Source: DASRSS01 sp963799045 (GTDB lineage: Bacteria; Actinomycetota; Actinomycetes; Mycobacteriales; Jatrophihabitantaceae). From it: a stretch of DNA of 64,000 bases. The DNA is taken from contig CAWCVN010000001.1 in assembly GCA_963799045.1 (NCBI GenBank), forward strand, positions 682,001-746,000, in the 5' to 3' direction. Positions 45,761 to 54,633 of the stretch are shown piece after piece. Every line of letters starts with the position of its first letter. Position 1 is the stretch's first letter. The notes under the pieces were generated by a model, which saw only the letters and a list, made by a program, of their open reading frames with translations, did no database searches and was not told the origin of the DNA. Made by a program: the position numbers and the translations under genes.

Positions 45761-47392
45761 TCAGCCCTGCACCCGTGCCCGGTCGAGGATGGTCCCGGTG
45801 TCCAGGCCCCGCGGCAGCGTGCCGTACGCGCCACCCCAGTCGCGCGCCAGCCGTGAGGCGGCGAACGCATCGGCCACCGCCGGGGCGCCGTGCCGCAGCA
45901 GCAGCCCGCCCTGCAGCAGCAGGGCCATCCGCTCGACGAGGTGGCGCGCCCGGTACGGCAGCTCCTCCGGGTCGGCGAGCTCCTTGCGCAGCATCGCCAG
46001 TGCGTCGTCGTAGCGCGCGTCGGTGCCCGCGGCGAGTTCGAGTTCGCCGAAGAACGCCTCGATCGACTCCGGCTCGCGCACCATGGCGCGGAGCGTGTCC
46101 AGCGCGGCGACGTTGCCCGAGCCCTCCCAGATCGAGATCAGTGGAGCCTCGCGGTACAGCCGCGGCATCCCCGAGTCCTCGACGTAGCCGTTGCCGCCGA
46201 GGCATTCGAGCGCCTCGACCGTGTGCGACGCCACCCGCTTGCACAGCCAGTACTTGGTGACCGCGAGGCCGACCCGCCGGAACGCGGCCTCCTCGCCGCC
46301 ACCGCGCACCGAGCGGTCCACGGCGCCGGCCAGGCGCAGCACGACCGTCGTCGCGGCCTCGGAGTCCACAGCGAGGTCGGCCAGCACGTTCACCATCGCC
46401 GGCTGCTCGACGAGCCTGGCGCCGAAGGCCCGGCGATAGGTCGCGTGGTGGATCGCATTCGCCAGGCCGATACGCATCCCGGAGGCCGCCATCAGCGCGC
46501 AGTCCAGCCGCGTCATATTGACCATCTCGATGATGGTGCGCACGCCGCGGCCCTCCGCGCCGACGAGCCAGCCGACGGCATCCTCGTACTCCACCTCCGA
46601 CGAGGCGTTGGACTTGTTGCCCAGCTTGTCCTTCAGGCGCTGCACGAAGAACGGGTTGCGGCCGCCATCGGGCAGCACGCGGGGCACCAGGAAGCAGGAC
46701 AGGCCGGCGTCGGTCTGCGCGAGCGTGAGGAACAGGTCGGACATGGGAGCCGAGGTGAACCACTTGTGCCCGGTCAGCCGGAACGTGCCGTCGGCCTGCG
46801 GCACCGCGCGGGTCGTGTTCGCGCGCACGTCGGACCCACCCTGCTTCTCGGTCATCGACATGCCGGCGATCAGCCCCGATTTGGCCAGCGGTGGGCGCAG
46901 GCCGAAGTCGTACACCCGGTTGGTCAGCAGCGGCTCGTATCGAGCGGCCAGTTCGGGGGTGGTGCGCAGCGCCGGCACGACCGCGTAGGTCATCGAGATC
47001 GGGCACAGGTGCCCGGCGTCGGCGACGCCCCAGGTCATCACTTTGGCCGCCCGCGCCACGTGGGCACCGGGCCGCTCGTCGGCCCACGGCGCGCCGTGCA
47101 GGCCGTGCTCCACGGCGGTGCGCATCAGCTCGTGGTACTGCGGCAGGTACTCGACCTCGTCCACGCGGTGGCCGTAGCGGTCGTGGGTGTGCAGCACCGG
47201 TGGGTGCTCGTTGGCCAGCCGGCCCCACTCCTGCGCGGGCTCGCTGTTGCCCAGCACGCCGAGCGCGCGCACCTCCTGCTCGGCCCAGCCGGCCCCCTCG
47301 CGGTGCAGTGCCTCGTACAGGGCCGGATGCGCGGTGATGTCCAGCCCGGTGTGCGGCGGGACCTGGTTGACGACCTCATGTGTGGACGGCAT
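45761..47392 (-). CDS. AidB-like acyl-CoA dehydrogenase
   Basis: A 543-residue member of the AidB branch of acyl-CoA dehydrogenases. GMSMTEKQGGSDVRANTT, GHKWFTSAPMSD and ECLGGNGYVEDSGMPRLYREAPLISIWEGSGNV are typical; the long length is also AidB-like. Function in actinobacteria may be fatty-acid oxidation or alkylation protection. ATG at 47392, inside the end of the TetR gene (17-bp overlap). Confidence 0.9.
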   Translation of the reverse strand: MPSTHEVVNQVPPHTGLDITAHPALYEALHREGAGWAEQEVRALGVLGNSEPAQEWGRLANEHPPVLHTHDRYGHRVDEVEYLPQYHELMRTAVEHGLHGAPWADERPGAHVARAAKVMTWGVADAGHLCPISMTYAVVPALRTTPELAARYEPLLTNRVYDFGLRPPLAKSGLIAGMSMTEKQGGSDVRANTTRAVPQADGTFRLTGHKWFTSAPMSDLFLTLAQTDAGLSCFLVPRVLPDGGRNPFFVQRLKDKLGNKSNASSEVEYEDAVGWLVGAEGRGVRTIIEMVNMTRLDCALMAASGMRIGLANAIHHATYRRAFGARLVEQPAMVNVLADLAVDSEAATTVVLRLAGAVDRSVRGGGEEAAFRRVGLAVTKYWLCKRVASHTVEALECLGGNGYVEDSGMPRLYREAPLISIWEGSGNVAALDTLRAMVREPESIEAFFGELELAAGTDARYDDALAMLRKELADPEELPYRARHLVERMALLLQGGLLLRHGAPAVADAFAASRLARDWGGAYGTLPRGLDTGTILDRARVQG

Positions 47393-48014
47393 CGGGTGCT
47401 CCTATCGCGCGAATCGCGAACGTGATGACGGTGGGCACGGCGTCCGAGCCCGGGTCCAGCTCGGCGAGCGGCGCGTCGCCGCTGGGTGCCAGCGGGCGGA
47501 CCAGGGCCTCGGCGATCGCCCCGACCAGCGCGGCGGCGACGACCTGGGCATTCTGCGGTGGCAGCTCCCCGTCGCGGACCCCGGTCTCGACCGCGTCCGC
47601 GACAACCGCGGTGAACGCCTCCCGGAACTGCAGGCGCAGCTCGTCGACCCGGGGATCGACCGGTTCGGCGAGCAGGGCGTAGGCCAGGCGCGGGTTCTTC
47701 AGCGCGCGCCCGGCGAAGGTCTCCACGACCGCGGTGACCCGGTCCGCGGCCGATCCGTCGGCCGTGCTGGCCGACCGCACCGCGTCGACCTCCCGGCCGG
47801 CGACCAGCTGGAACACCTCGGCCAGCAGATCCGCCTTGCCGCCGCTGAAATGGTTGTAGACCGTCCCCGGGGCCACCCCGGCCCGTTCGGCCACCCGTGC
47901 GATCGACACGGCCGCGTAGCCGGACTCGGACACCAGGCGCACCGTGGCGGTGACGATGCCCGCGCGCTGCGCGTCCATCCGAGCCTGGATGTGCGGGGTG
48001 CGCCGGTACGCCAT
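47376..48014 (-). CDS. TetR-family regulator
   Basis: A 212-residue TetR protein. HTH: YAAVSIARVAERAGVAPGTVYNHFSGGKADLL (about 32-63). It overlaps the AidB-like gene by 17 bp, so it probably controls it. A GTGAATCAC palindrome lies just upstream. Confidence 0.9.
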   Translation of the reverse strand: MAYRRTPHIQARMDAQRAGIVTATVRLVSESGYAAVSIARVAERAGVAPGTVYNHFSGGKADLLAEVFQLVAGREVDAVRSASTADGSAADRVTAVVETFAGRALKNPRLAYALLAEPVDPRVDELRLQFREAFTAVVADAVETGVRDGELPPQNAQVVAAALVGAIAEALVRPLAPSGDAPLAELDPGSDAVPTVITFAIRAIGAPDAVHT

Positions 48015-48021
48015 TCAAGAA

Positions 48022-48030
48022 GTGAATCAC
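48022..48030. promoter_or_regulatory. short palindrome upstream of TetR gene
   Basis: GTGAATCAC, eight bases from the ATG of the TetR gene and between it and the divergent cupin gene. Half-site or core of an autoregulatory operator is plausible. Confidence 0.3.
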
Positions 48031-48092
48031 GATTACAGCGCTTGCACTATCGGCCTCGGCGTGGCGCCGCACGCGATGACAGCATGGAGGCC

Positions 48093-48434
48093 ATGCACAA
48101 GTACTCCCTCGATGCCCTTGCCCGAGAGCTGCTGGCCGACGCAGGACGCGCCGAGGCCGCGCGCGCCGCGAGCACCGTGGTCGGCGGACACGAACACGTC
48201 CTGCGCCAGACGGTCGTCGCGCTCAAGGCCGGTTCGCAGCTCGCCGATCACGAGAACCCGGGCGAAGCGACCGTCTACGTCATCACCGGGCGAGTCGAGC
48301 TCACCGCGGGCGAGGACAGCTGGCACGCGCGCACCGGCGATCTGGTCGAGATCCCGCCCGCACGGCACGGGCTGAGCGCGATCGAGGACAGCGTGGTCCT
48401 GCTCACCGCGGTGCCTCGCGCGCACGTCGGCTGA
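48093..48434 (+). CDS. small cupin protein
   Basis: A 113-residue single-cupin protein: GGHEHVLRQTVVALKAGSQLADHENPGEATVYVITGRVEL then GDLVEIPPARHGLSAIEDS. Conserved His in motif 1 and motif 2 could bind a metal. ATG at 48093 chosen by family start MHKYSLDALA; an ATG nine bases earlier is also possible. Divergent from TetR. Confidence 0.83.
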   Translation: MHKYSLDALARELLADAGRAEAARAASTVVGGHEHVLRQTVVALKAGSQLADHENPGEATVYVITGRVELTAGEDSWHARTGDLVEIPPARHGLSAIEDSVVLLTAVPRAHVG

Positions 48435-48455
48435 CGCGCGCGGCGGCTGGTCAGC
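48428..48455. terminator. hairpin between cupin and TetR genes
   Basis: GGCTGA (48428-48433) and TCAGCC (48450-48455) form a six-base stem between convergent genes and include both stop codons. Weak terminator candidate. Confidence 0.35.
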
Positions 48456-49086
48456 CCGCTGCGTCCGCGCTCGCGGTGAGCACAGCGACCCACATGCCCG
48501 TCAGCAGCTCGACCACCTGGGTGCGCGACAGGCGCAGCGCGCCGGACAGCACGGCTTCGATCACCTCGGCCGCGCCGCCCATGAGGAACAGCGCGCTCGC
48601 CCGGGCCCGCCTGCGCTCGCGCAGCGACATCCCGCCGAGATGCCGCAGATTCGCCATCGCCAGCTCGGCGTACTGCTCCACGATCTCGTGGCGCCGGTCG
48701 CGCAGCGGCCCGTGACCGGCCGCCGCGACCAGCAGCGCGGTGCCCTTGCGCGGGTCGTCGGCGACCACGGCGTAGCCGGCGCCGATCGCGGCACGGACCT
48801 GGTCGGTCAGCTCCGCGCCGGGAGCGGCGCCGATCGCGTCCAGCGCGGCCGCGGCCACCTCCACCGCGACGAGATCCACCGCGGAGACCAGCAGCGCGTC
48901 CAGGTCGGCGAAGCTCTCGTAGAAGTAGCGCGGGGTCAGCCGTGCGCGCGCACAGATGGCACGGACGCTCACCCCGGCGACGCCGCCCTCGTGCAGACAC
49001 TCGAGCGCGGCGTCGACAAGCTGGCTGCGACGCTGCTCGACACGCTGGTCCCGGGCCAGTCCGCGATAGGCGCGGGGTTCGTTCAC
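48451..49086 (-). CDS. TetR-family regulator of the P450 module
   Basis: A 211-residue TetR regulator. HTH: VAGVSVRAICARARLTPRYFYESFADLDALL. The GTG at 49086 has CTGGAG upstream; the in-frame TTG at 49110 is less likely. Divergent from the P450 gene by 81 bp; same layout as Rv3058c beside cyp136, from memory, so it probably represses the P450 and SDR genes. Confidence 0.88.
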   Translation of the reverse strand: MNEPRAYRGLARDQRVEQRRSQLVDAALECLHEGGVAGVSVRAICARARLTPRYFYESFADLDALLVSAVDLVAVEVAAAALDAIGAAPGAELTDQVRAAIGAGYAVVADDPRKGTALLVAAAGHGPLRDRRHEIVEQYAELAMANLRHLGGMSLRERRRARASALFLMGGAAEVIEAVLSGALRLSRTQVVELLTGMWVAVLTASADAAG

Positions 49087-49103
49087 GGCACTCCAGCCAA
49101 ATG

Positions 49104-49131
49104 TTGACAACGAGCGTTATCACTCTAGGGT
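49104..49131 (+). promoter_or_regulatory. sigma70-like promoter of the P450 gene
   Basis: TTGACA (49104-49109), 16-base spacer, TAGGGT (49126-49131), followed 36 bp later by the ATG. GTTGACAAC overlapping the -35 is palindromic and may be the TetR operator core. Confidence 0.55.
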
Positions 49132-49167
49132 CGATCAGAAGCATCGGCAACGGTTTGCGAGGTCGCG

Positions 49168-50517
49168 ATGACCATTCGATCCGCTCAGGGCAACGCCGCG
49201 GCGACCACACTCCCCCGAGCCGTTCCCGGCGACGGCGGACTGCCCCTCATCGGCTACAGCTTCCAGGCTGCCACCGGCCGGCTGATGACCGACATGAGCC
49301 GCTACTACCGCTACGGGCCGGTCTCGTGGATGCGCGCGTACGGCCTGAAGATCGTTTCTGTCGGCGGCCCGGACGCGGCGGGCGCAGTGCTGCAGAACCG
49401 CGACCGCGCCTTCGCCAGCGGACCCGGCTGGTCGTTTTTCATCGGACCGTTCTTCGAGCGTGGGCTGATGCTGCTCGACTTCGACGAGCACCACCTGCAC
49501 CGGCGGATCATGCAGGAGGCATTCACCTCGGCCCGCCTGCGCGGTTACCTCGACGGGATGAACCGCGCGCTGGACGGCAGCATCCGCCGCTGGCAGGAGG
49601 GGGACGACTTCGGTGTCTACAGGGCGCTGAAGCAGACCACGCTGGACGTCGCCACCCGCACGTTCATGGGGGGCGATCTCGGCGCCGAGACCGACCGGGT
49701 GAACCGGGCCTTCGTCGACTGCGTCCGCGCGGGAACCACGATGATCCGGCTGCCGATCCCCGGGCTGCGGTGGTGGCGCGGCCTCGCCGGCCGCCGCGTA
49801 CTCGAGCAGTACCTGTACCCGCAACTGCCCGCCAAGCGCGCCGGCGACGGCGAGGACATGTTCACCGCGCTGTGCCATGCCCGAGCCGAGGACGGCGAGC
49901 AGTTCAGCGACGACGACGTCGTCAACCACATGATCTTCCTGCTGATGGCCGCGCACGACACGACCACGATCTCGATGACCGCGATGAGCTACTACCTGGC
50001 GAAACACCCCGAGTGGCAGCAGCGGTGCCGTGACGAATCCCTCGCGCTCGGCAAGGACGCCGTCGACTATGACGACCTGGACGGGCTCCCCGCCCTGGAC
50101 ATGGTCGCGCGCGAGTCGATGCGGCTGGTCACGCCCGTCCCTGCGCTGGCGCGTACGGCCGTGAAGGACACCGAGGTGCTCGGCTATCACATCCCGCGGG
50201 AGACGATGGTCAGCGTCAGCCTCTACGCGGGGCACCATCTCGCGGAATACTGGCCCGAGCCCGAACGGTTCGACCCCGAGCGATTCTCGCCCGAACGGCA
50301 CGAGGACAAGGTGCACCGCAACGCCTGGATGCCGTTCGGCAACGGTGTCCACAAGTGCATCGGGCTGCACTTCGGCATGATGCAGATCAAGGCGGTCATG
50401 CATCAGGTCCTGCTGCGTTACCGCTGGAGCGTTCCCGACGACTACACGATGCCGATCGACTGGGTGTCCCTCCCGCGTCCCAAGGACGGTCTCCCGGTGC
50501 GGCTGGAAAGGCGGTAA
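49168..50517 (+). CDS. cytochrome P450 (CYP136-like)
   Basis: A 449-residue P450. The I-helix motif AAHDTTTIS, the K-helix ESMR and the heme-ligand loop FGNGVHKCIG with C397 are present, so it should be an active monooxygenase. Gene order TetR - P450 - SDR recalls M. tuberculosis cyp136 (Rv3058c-Rv3059-Rv3057c). The substrate is unknown; sterols or terpenoids are possible. ATG at 49168. Confidence 0.92.
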   Translation: MTIRSAQGNAAATTLPRAVPGDGGLPLIGYSFQAATGRLMTDMSRYYRYGPVSWMRAYGLKIVSVGGPDAAGAVLQNRDRAFASGPGWSFFIGPFFERGLMLLDFDEHHLHRRIMQEAFTSARLRGYLDGMNRALDGSIRRWQEGDDFGVYRALKQTTLDVATRTFMGGDLGAETDRVNRAFVDCVRAGTTMIRLPIPGLRWWRGLAGRRVLEQYLYPQLPAKRAGDGEDMFTALCHARAEDGEQFSDDDVVNHMIFLLMAAHDTTTISMTAMSYYLAKHPEWQQRCRDESLALGKDAVDYDDLDGLPALDMVARESMRLVTPVPALARTAVKDTEVLGYHIPRETMVSVSLYAGHHLAEYWPEPERFDPERFSPERHEDKVHRNAWMPFGNGVHKCIGLHFGMMQIKAVMHQVLLRYRWSVPDDYTMPIDWVSLPRPKDGLPVRLERR

Positions 50518-50519
50518 CC

Positions 50520-51350
50520 GTGCCAGGCTCCCTGTCCGGCCGAACCATCCTCATGTCCGGCGGTAGCCGTGGCATCGGCCTCGCCATCGCGGTCCGCGCC
50601 GCCCGCGAGGGCGCGAAGGTCGCGCTGCTCGCCAAGACCGGCGAACCCGATCCGCGCCTGCCCGGAACCATTCACACCGCGGCCGCCGAGATCGAGGCGG
50701 CCGGAGGCTCGGCGCTGCCGATCGTCGGCGACGTTCGCGACGACGCCACCGTCGCGGCCGCCATCGAGCAGACCGTCGAGCGATTCGGCGGCCTCGACAT
50801 CGTCGTCAACAACGCCTCGGCGATCACCCTGCAGCCGGTCGGCCAGCTGTCCGCCAAGCGCTACGACCTCATGCTCGACATCAACGCGCGCGGCACGTTC
50901 CTGCTCACCAGCCTGGCGCTGCCGCACTTGCAGCGCTCCGACCACGCCCACGTGCTGACGCTGTCGCCGCCGCTGAACCCGGACCGCCGGTGGCTGCGCG
51001 AGCATGCGCCGTACACGGTGAGCAAGTACGCGATGACCATGCTGACTCTCGGGGTCGCGGAGTCCTACCGCGGGCAGGGCGTCGCGGCGAACTGCCTGTG
51101 GCCTCGCACGATCATCGCGACCGCCGCCGTGCAGAACCTGCTGGGCGGCGAGCAGAGCATGGCCGTCTCGCGCAAGCCCGAGATCGTCGCCGACGCGGCC
51201 CACGCGATCCTCGCGCGCGACCCGCGCGAGTGCACCGGCAACACCTTCATCGACGAGGACGTGCTCCGCGCCGAAGGCGTCAGCGACTTCGCGACGTATC
51301 GCTTCGGCGACGGCGCCGAGGACGACCTGCAAACCGACATCTTCCTCTAG
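50520..51350 (+). CDS. SDR family oxidoreductase (HSDL2-like)
   Basis: A 276-residue short-chain dehydrogenase. SGGSRGIG cofactor motif near residue 14, NNAS, and Y-TVSK (Y-x3-K). The middle contains TLSPPLNPDRRW, typical of the HSDL2/hydroxysteroid-dehydrogenase-like branch. GTG start two bases after the P450 stop, so it may oxidise the P450 product. Confidence 0.88.
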   Translation: MPGSLSGRTILMSGGSRGIGLAIAVRAAREGAKVALLAKTGEPDPRLPGTIHTAAAEIEAAGGSALPIVGDVRDDATVAAAIEQTVERFGGLDIVVNNASAITLQPVGQLSAKRYDLMLDINARGTFLLTSLALPHLQRSDHAHVLTLSPPLNPDRRWLREHAPYTVSKYAMTMLTLGVAESYRGQGVAANCLWPRTIIATAAVQNLLGGEQSMAVSRKPEIVADAAHAILARDPRECTGNTFIDEDVLRAEGVSDFATYRFGDGAEDDLQTDIFL

Positions 51351-51371
51351 CCGACGTGCTCGACTAGTACG

Positions 51372-52112
51372 GTGGCCTTCCTCGACTCGCCCGTGCCGCT
51401 CGCGTTCGCGCATCGCGGCTTCGCTCACTCCGGCGACGAGAACTGCATGGCCGCCTTCGCCCGCGCGGTCGAGCTGGGTTACCGGTACCTCGAGACCGAC
51501 GTGCGCGCCACGGCAGACGGCGTGCCCGTTGCCTTCCACGACAGCCGGCTCGACCGGGTGACCGACCGCGCTGGACGCATCGGCGCGCTCAGCTGGCGCG
51601 AGGTTGCGAAGGCCCGCATCGCGGGGCGGGAACCGATCCCGCGGCTGATCGACGTCCTCGCGGCGTGGCCGGACACACTGCTCAACCTCGACATCAAGCA
51701 TGCGGCGGCGATCGGACCGACGATCGACGCCATCCTGCACACCGGCACGCTGGAGCGCGTATGCGTCGGCGCGTTCTCCGACGCCCGGATCGCCGCCATC
51801 CGGGGTGCCCTCGGCCCGCGCCTGTGCACGTCGCTAGGCCCCCGGGAGGCGATCGCGTTGACGTTGCCGCGCTCGCGACCCACCGCCGGGCTGTGCGCCC
51901 AGGTGCCGGCACGGGCCGGCCGGATGCCGGTCGTGGATCGTCGTTACCTGGACCGGGCGCACCGCCTGGGTCTGCAGGTCCACGTGTGGACGGTCAACGA
52001 CCGCGCCGAGATGCAGCGGCTGCTCGATCTCGGTGTCGACGGCATCATGACCGACCGCGCCGACCTGCTCCGGGCCGTGCTGCGCGACCGGGGGGTGTGG
52101 GTCGAGCGGTAG
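51372..52112 (+). CDS. glycerophosphodiester phosphodiesterase
   Basis: A 246-residue GDPD-family enzyme. HRG near the start, ETDVRATADGVPVAFHDSRLDRVT (E/D metal ligands and His) and LNLDIK are the family's active-site motifs. No signal peptide, so it acts in the cytoplasm. GTG start. The C-terminal GVDGIMTDRADLL is typical. Confidence 0.92.
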   Translation: MAFLDSPVPLAFAHRGFAHSGDENCMAAFARAVELGYRYLETDVRATADGVPVAFHDSRLDRVTDRAGRIGALSWREVAKARIAGREPIPRLIDVLAAWPDTLLNLDIKHAAAIGPTIDAILHTGTLERVCVGAFSDARIAAIRGALGPRLCTSLGPREAIALTLPRSRPTAGLCAQVPARAGRMPVVDRRYLDRAHRLGLQVHVWTVNDRAEMQRLLDLGVDGIMTDRADLLRAVLRDRGVWVER

Positions 52113-52121
52113 CCTCGCTGC

Positions 52122-52832
52122 GTGCCAGACCCCGACGCCGCCGCCACCGGCGCGCTCGCGTCCGTGCCCGCGGCCGGCAATCGCCGGGCGCTGCCGATGC
52201 CCGCACAGCTGAAGTTCTTCTACGGCCCGATGGATTGCGGCAAGTCGACCCTGGCGCTGCAGATCGACCACAACCAAGCCCGCCAGGGCCGGCAGGGCCT
52301 GCTACTGGTACTGCACGACCGGTCCGGCCAGCCGCGAATCACCACCCGGGTGGGGCTGTCCCGCCAGGCCCTCCAGGTCGACGAGGCCACCGACATCCGG
52401 GCCCTGGTGCGCGAGGAGTGGGCGGCGGGCCGACGCGTGGACTATCTGATCGTCGACGAGGCCGGCTTCCTCGAGCCCGAGCAGGTCGACCAGCTGGCCG
52501 AGCTGGCCGACGACTGGCACGTCGACGCCTTCTGCTTCGGCATCGCCACCGACTTTCGCACCCGCCTGTTCCCCGGCGCGCAGCGGCTCATGGAACTCGC
52601 CGACGAGATCGCACCGGTGCACGTCGAGGTGCTGTGCTGGTGCGGGCGTCCGGGCCGGCTCAACGCCCGGGTGGTGGACGGCAGGGTGGTGCGCGAGGGC
52701 GACACCGTCGTGGTCGCGGACACGAGCGGCGACGAGGACACCGTCCACTACCAGGTCCTCTGCCGCCTGCACCACCGCACCGGCGACCTCGGCCGGACCG
52801 CCGGCGGCGGGCAGCTCAGCCTCGACGTCTGA
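52122..52832 (+). CDS. tdk: thymidine kinase (type II)
   Basis: A 236-residue type II thymidine kinase. P-loop GPMDCGKST (35-43), DEAGF and GIATDFRTRLFPGA substrate loop; cysteines C-W-C and C-x2-H resemble the zinc site of streptomycete enzymes. The 25 residues before MPAQLKFF are an extension, so ATG at 52197 is an alternative start. Its 3' end overlaps the next convergent gene by 17 bp. Confidence 0.9.
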   Translation: MPDPDAAATGALASVPAAGNRRALPMPAQLKFFYGPMDCGKSTLALQIDHNQARQGRQGLLLVLHDRSGQPRITTRVGLSRQALQVDEATDIRALVREEWAAGRRVDYLIVDEAGFLEPEQVDQLAELADDWHVDAFCFGIATDFRTRLFPGAQRLMELADEIAPVHVEVLCWCGRPGRLNARVVDGRVVREGDTVVVADTSGDEDTVHYQVLCRLHHRTGDLGRTAGGGQLSLDV

Positions 52833-53220
52833 ACGTCCCCAGCGCCGCGACCGCGGCCACCGCCGCCGCTCCGGCGGCCACACCGACGACGCCGGCCGCC
52901 ACGGGCCCGCGCGCTCGCCCCTGCTTGAGCGCCGCGCTGATCACGGTCGCATCGGTCGCGTCGGCGACCGCGCCGGCGAGCAGCCACGGCCCCGGACGGC
53001 CGCCGTTCGCCGACGCCACCGCGGTGCCGGCCCCGATCACGACGTCCCGGGCAGCCATCATGCGGGCCAGGAAGCTGACCCGTTTGGCGGTGGCGGTGTC
53101 CAGGCCGAGGATGCGGGTGGAGGCGACGGGCGCGAGCAGGAAGCCGCCACCGGCGATCATGCGCCCCAGCCCGATCGAGCGAGCGAGTGCCTTCGGAGCG
53201 AGCCGGTCCTTCATGCTCAT
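52816..53220 (-). CDS. small membrane-associated protein, unknown
   Basis: A 134-residue Ala/Gly-rich protein with about three hydrophobic segments (IGLGRMIAGGGFLLAPVA, PWLLAGAVADATDATVI, VGVAAGAAAVAAVAAL). I do not recognise the family beyond DUF4267-like resemblance. ATG at 53220 with GGCGGAG upstream. Convergent with tdk. Confidence 0.7.
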   Translation of the reverse strand: MSMKDRLAPKALARSIGLGRMIAGGGFLLAPVASTRILGLDTATAKRVSFLARMMAARDVVIGAGTAVASANGGRPGPWLLAGAVADATDATVISAALKQGRARGPVAAGVVGVAAGAAAVAAVAALGTFRRRG

Positions 53221-53354
53221 CGTGTTCTCCGCCTTCCACTGTGATTTCGCTGTGCTTCTGCTGAGCGCCTGGTAGCCGGCCTCGGCCGCAGTGCTCCGGC
53301 TGGCACAGGCCTGAGTCGTACGCGCGTGCAACGGGTAACACCGAGGACGATAGG

Positions 53355-53380
53355 GGAATCATCACCGGACCACACTCGTT
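53355..53380 (+). promoter_or_regulatory. SigR/SigH-type promoter of rbpA
   Basis: GGAAT (53355-53359), exactly 18 bases, GTT (53378-53380): the redox-stress ECF sigma consensus GGAAT-N18-GTT. rbpA is a known SigR target in Streptomyces. An inverted repeat ACCACAC/GTGTGGT (53369-53388) spans the -10. Confidence 0.65.
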
Positions 53381-53441
53381 GGTGTGGTGACCGCTAGTCC
53401 GACGCCGTCAGTCGCGTCACACCACCAGGGAGGTGCCCACC

Positions 53442-53789
53442 ATGGCAGATCGCACGCTGCGAGGCAGTCGGCTGGGCGCAGTCAGCTACGAGACCGAGTA
53501 CGGCGCCGAGCCGGCCCCGCGCAACATCGCGGCCTACCGCTGCCCGCGCGGGCACGAGTTCCGTGTGCCGTTCTCCGAGGAGGCGGAGATCCCCACGACG
53601 TGGGAGTGCCGCCTCGACGGGAGTTCGGCGACCCTCATCGACGGCCCCGAGCCGGAGGCCAAGAAGGTGAAGCCACCGCGCACGCACTGGGACATGCTGA
53701 TGGAGCGTCGCACCATCGCTGACCTCGAAGAGGTGCTCGCCGAGCGCCTGGACGTGCTCCGCGCGCGCCGGGGCGCCAAGAGCGCCTGA
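53442..53789 (+). CDS. rbpA: RNA polymerase-binding protein RbpA
   Basis: A 115-residue RbpA. The N-terminal segment GSRLGAVSYETEYG, zinc/RCD core YRCPRGHEF ... WECRLDG, basic linker KKVKPPRTHWDMLMERR and the sigma-interaction helix LEEVLAERLDVLR are all present. It stabilises the RNAP-sigma open complex in actinobacteria. ATG at 53442 follows AGGGAGG. Preceded by a SigR-type promoter. Confidence 0.95.
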   Translation: MADRTLRGSRLGAVSYETEYGAEPAPRNIAAYRCPRGHEFRVPFSEEAEIPTTWECRLDGSSATLIDGPEPEAKKVKPPRTHWDMLMERRTIADLEEVLAERLDVLRARRGAKSA

Positions 53790-53824
53790 GGGTCGAACCC
53801 ACTGGTCAGCCACTGATCAGCCAA

Positions 53825-53879
53825 CGAAGCCGCGGTGGGCCGGCGCCCTGCGATACCGGTCAGCCGCGGCTTCGGCCTT
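53825..53879. terminator. long hairpin between rbpA and mannosyltransferase
   Basis: CGAAGCCGCGG (53825-53835) pairs perfectly with CCGCGGCTTCG (53864-53874) across a 28-base loop and is followed by GCCTTT. It lies between convergent genes and overlaps the last codons of the mannosyltransferase. Confidence 0.6.
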
Positions 53880-54633
53880 TGCGCACCGCGGCCGCCAGCT
53901 GCTGGCCCCGGTGGCGCAGCCCCCACTCCCCGACCCGCACAAACGCCTCACGCACGATCGAGCTGTCCATCTTCGACTCGCCGTGCTCGCGGTCGGCGAA
54001 GCTGATCGGGACCTCCACGACCCGGTAGCCCGCGCGGACGGCCCGCCAGGCCATCTCGACCTGAAAGCAGTAGCCCTGGGAGGCGATCCCGGCGTAGTCG
54101 ATGTCGGTGAGCACATCGCGCTTGAAGGCGCGGTAGCCGCCGGTGATGTCACGCAGCTGCACGCCCAGTGCCAGCCGCGCGTACAGGTTCCCCCCGCGCG
54201 AGATCAGCTCCCGCGAGCGCGGCCAGTTGAGCACCGTCCCGCCGGTGACCCAGCGCGAACCGAGCACCAGGTCCGCATGGTCCAGCGCAGCCAGCAGGCG
54301 GGGCAGCTGCTCGGGGGCGTGCGAGCCATCGGCGTCCATCTCGACCAGCACGTCGAAGCCCTCGCCCAGACCCCAGTCGAAGCCCGCGATGTACGCCGCG
54401 CCCAGCCCGGCCTTGCCGGCGCGGTGCAGCACGTGCACCCGGCCGTCCGCCTCGGCGAGCGTATCGGCGAGCTTGCCGGTGCCGTCCGGGCTGGCGTCGT
54501 CGACGACGAGCACATGCGCGTCGGGCACGCTGGCGTGCAGGCGCTCGATGATCGTTTCGATGTTCTCCCGCTCGTTGTAGGTCGGGATGATCACCAGGAC
54601 CCGGCGGCCGGGGACCTCGCTAGGCGTGCTCAC
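53860..54633 (-). CDS. polyprenol monophosphomannose synthase
   Basis: A 257-residue GT2-family enzyme like the D2 domain of Ppm1. VLVIIPTYNERENIETI, VVDDASPDGTG, EMDADGSHAPEQL and QLRDITGGYRAFKR are characteristic; it transfers mannose from GDP-Man to polyprenyl phosphate. No C-terminal membrane helices. ATG overlaps the lnt stop by 4 bases, so the two are translated together, the unfused form of mycobacterial Ppm1. Confidence 0.92.
   Translation of the reverse strand: MSTPSEVPGRRVLVIIPTYNERENIETIIERLHASVPDAHVLVVDDASPDGTGKLADTLAEADGRVHVLHRAGKAGLGAAYIAGFDWGLGEGFDVLVEMDADGSHAPEQLPRLLAALDHADLVLGSRWVTGGTVLNWPRSRELISRGGNLYARLALGVQLRDITGGYRAFKRDVLTDIDYAGIASQGYCFQVEMAWRAVRAGYRVVEVPISFADREHGESKMDSSIVREAFVRVGEWGLRHRGQQLAAAVRKGRSRG

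Noticed and set aside
53788..53815. tRNA T-arm-like GGGTCGAACCC
   Set aside because: No acceptor or anticodon arms can be built around it; it lies just after rbpA.
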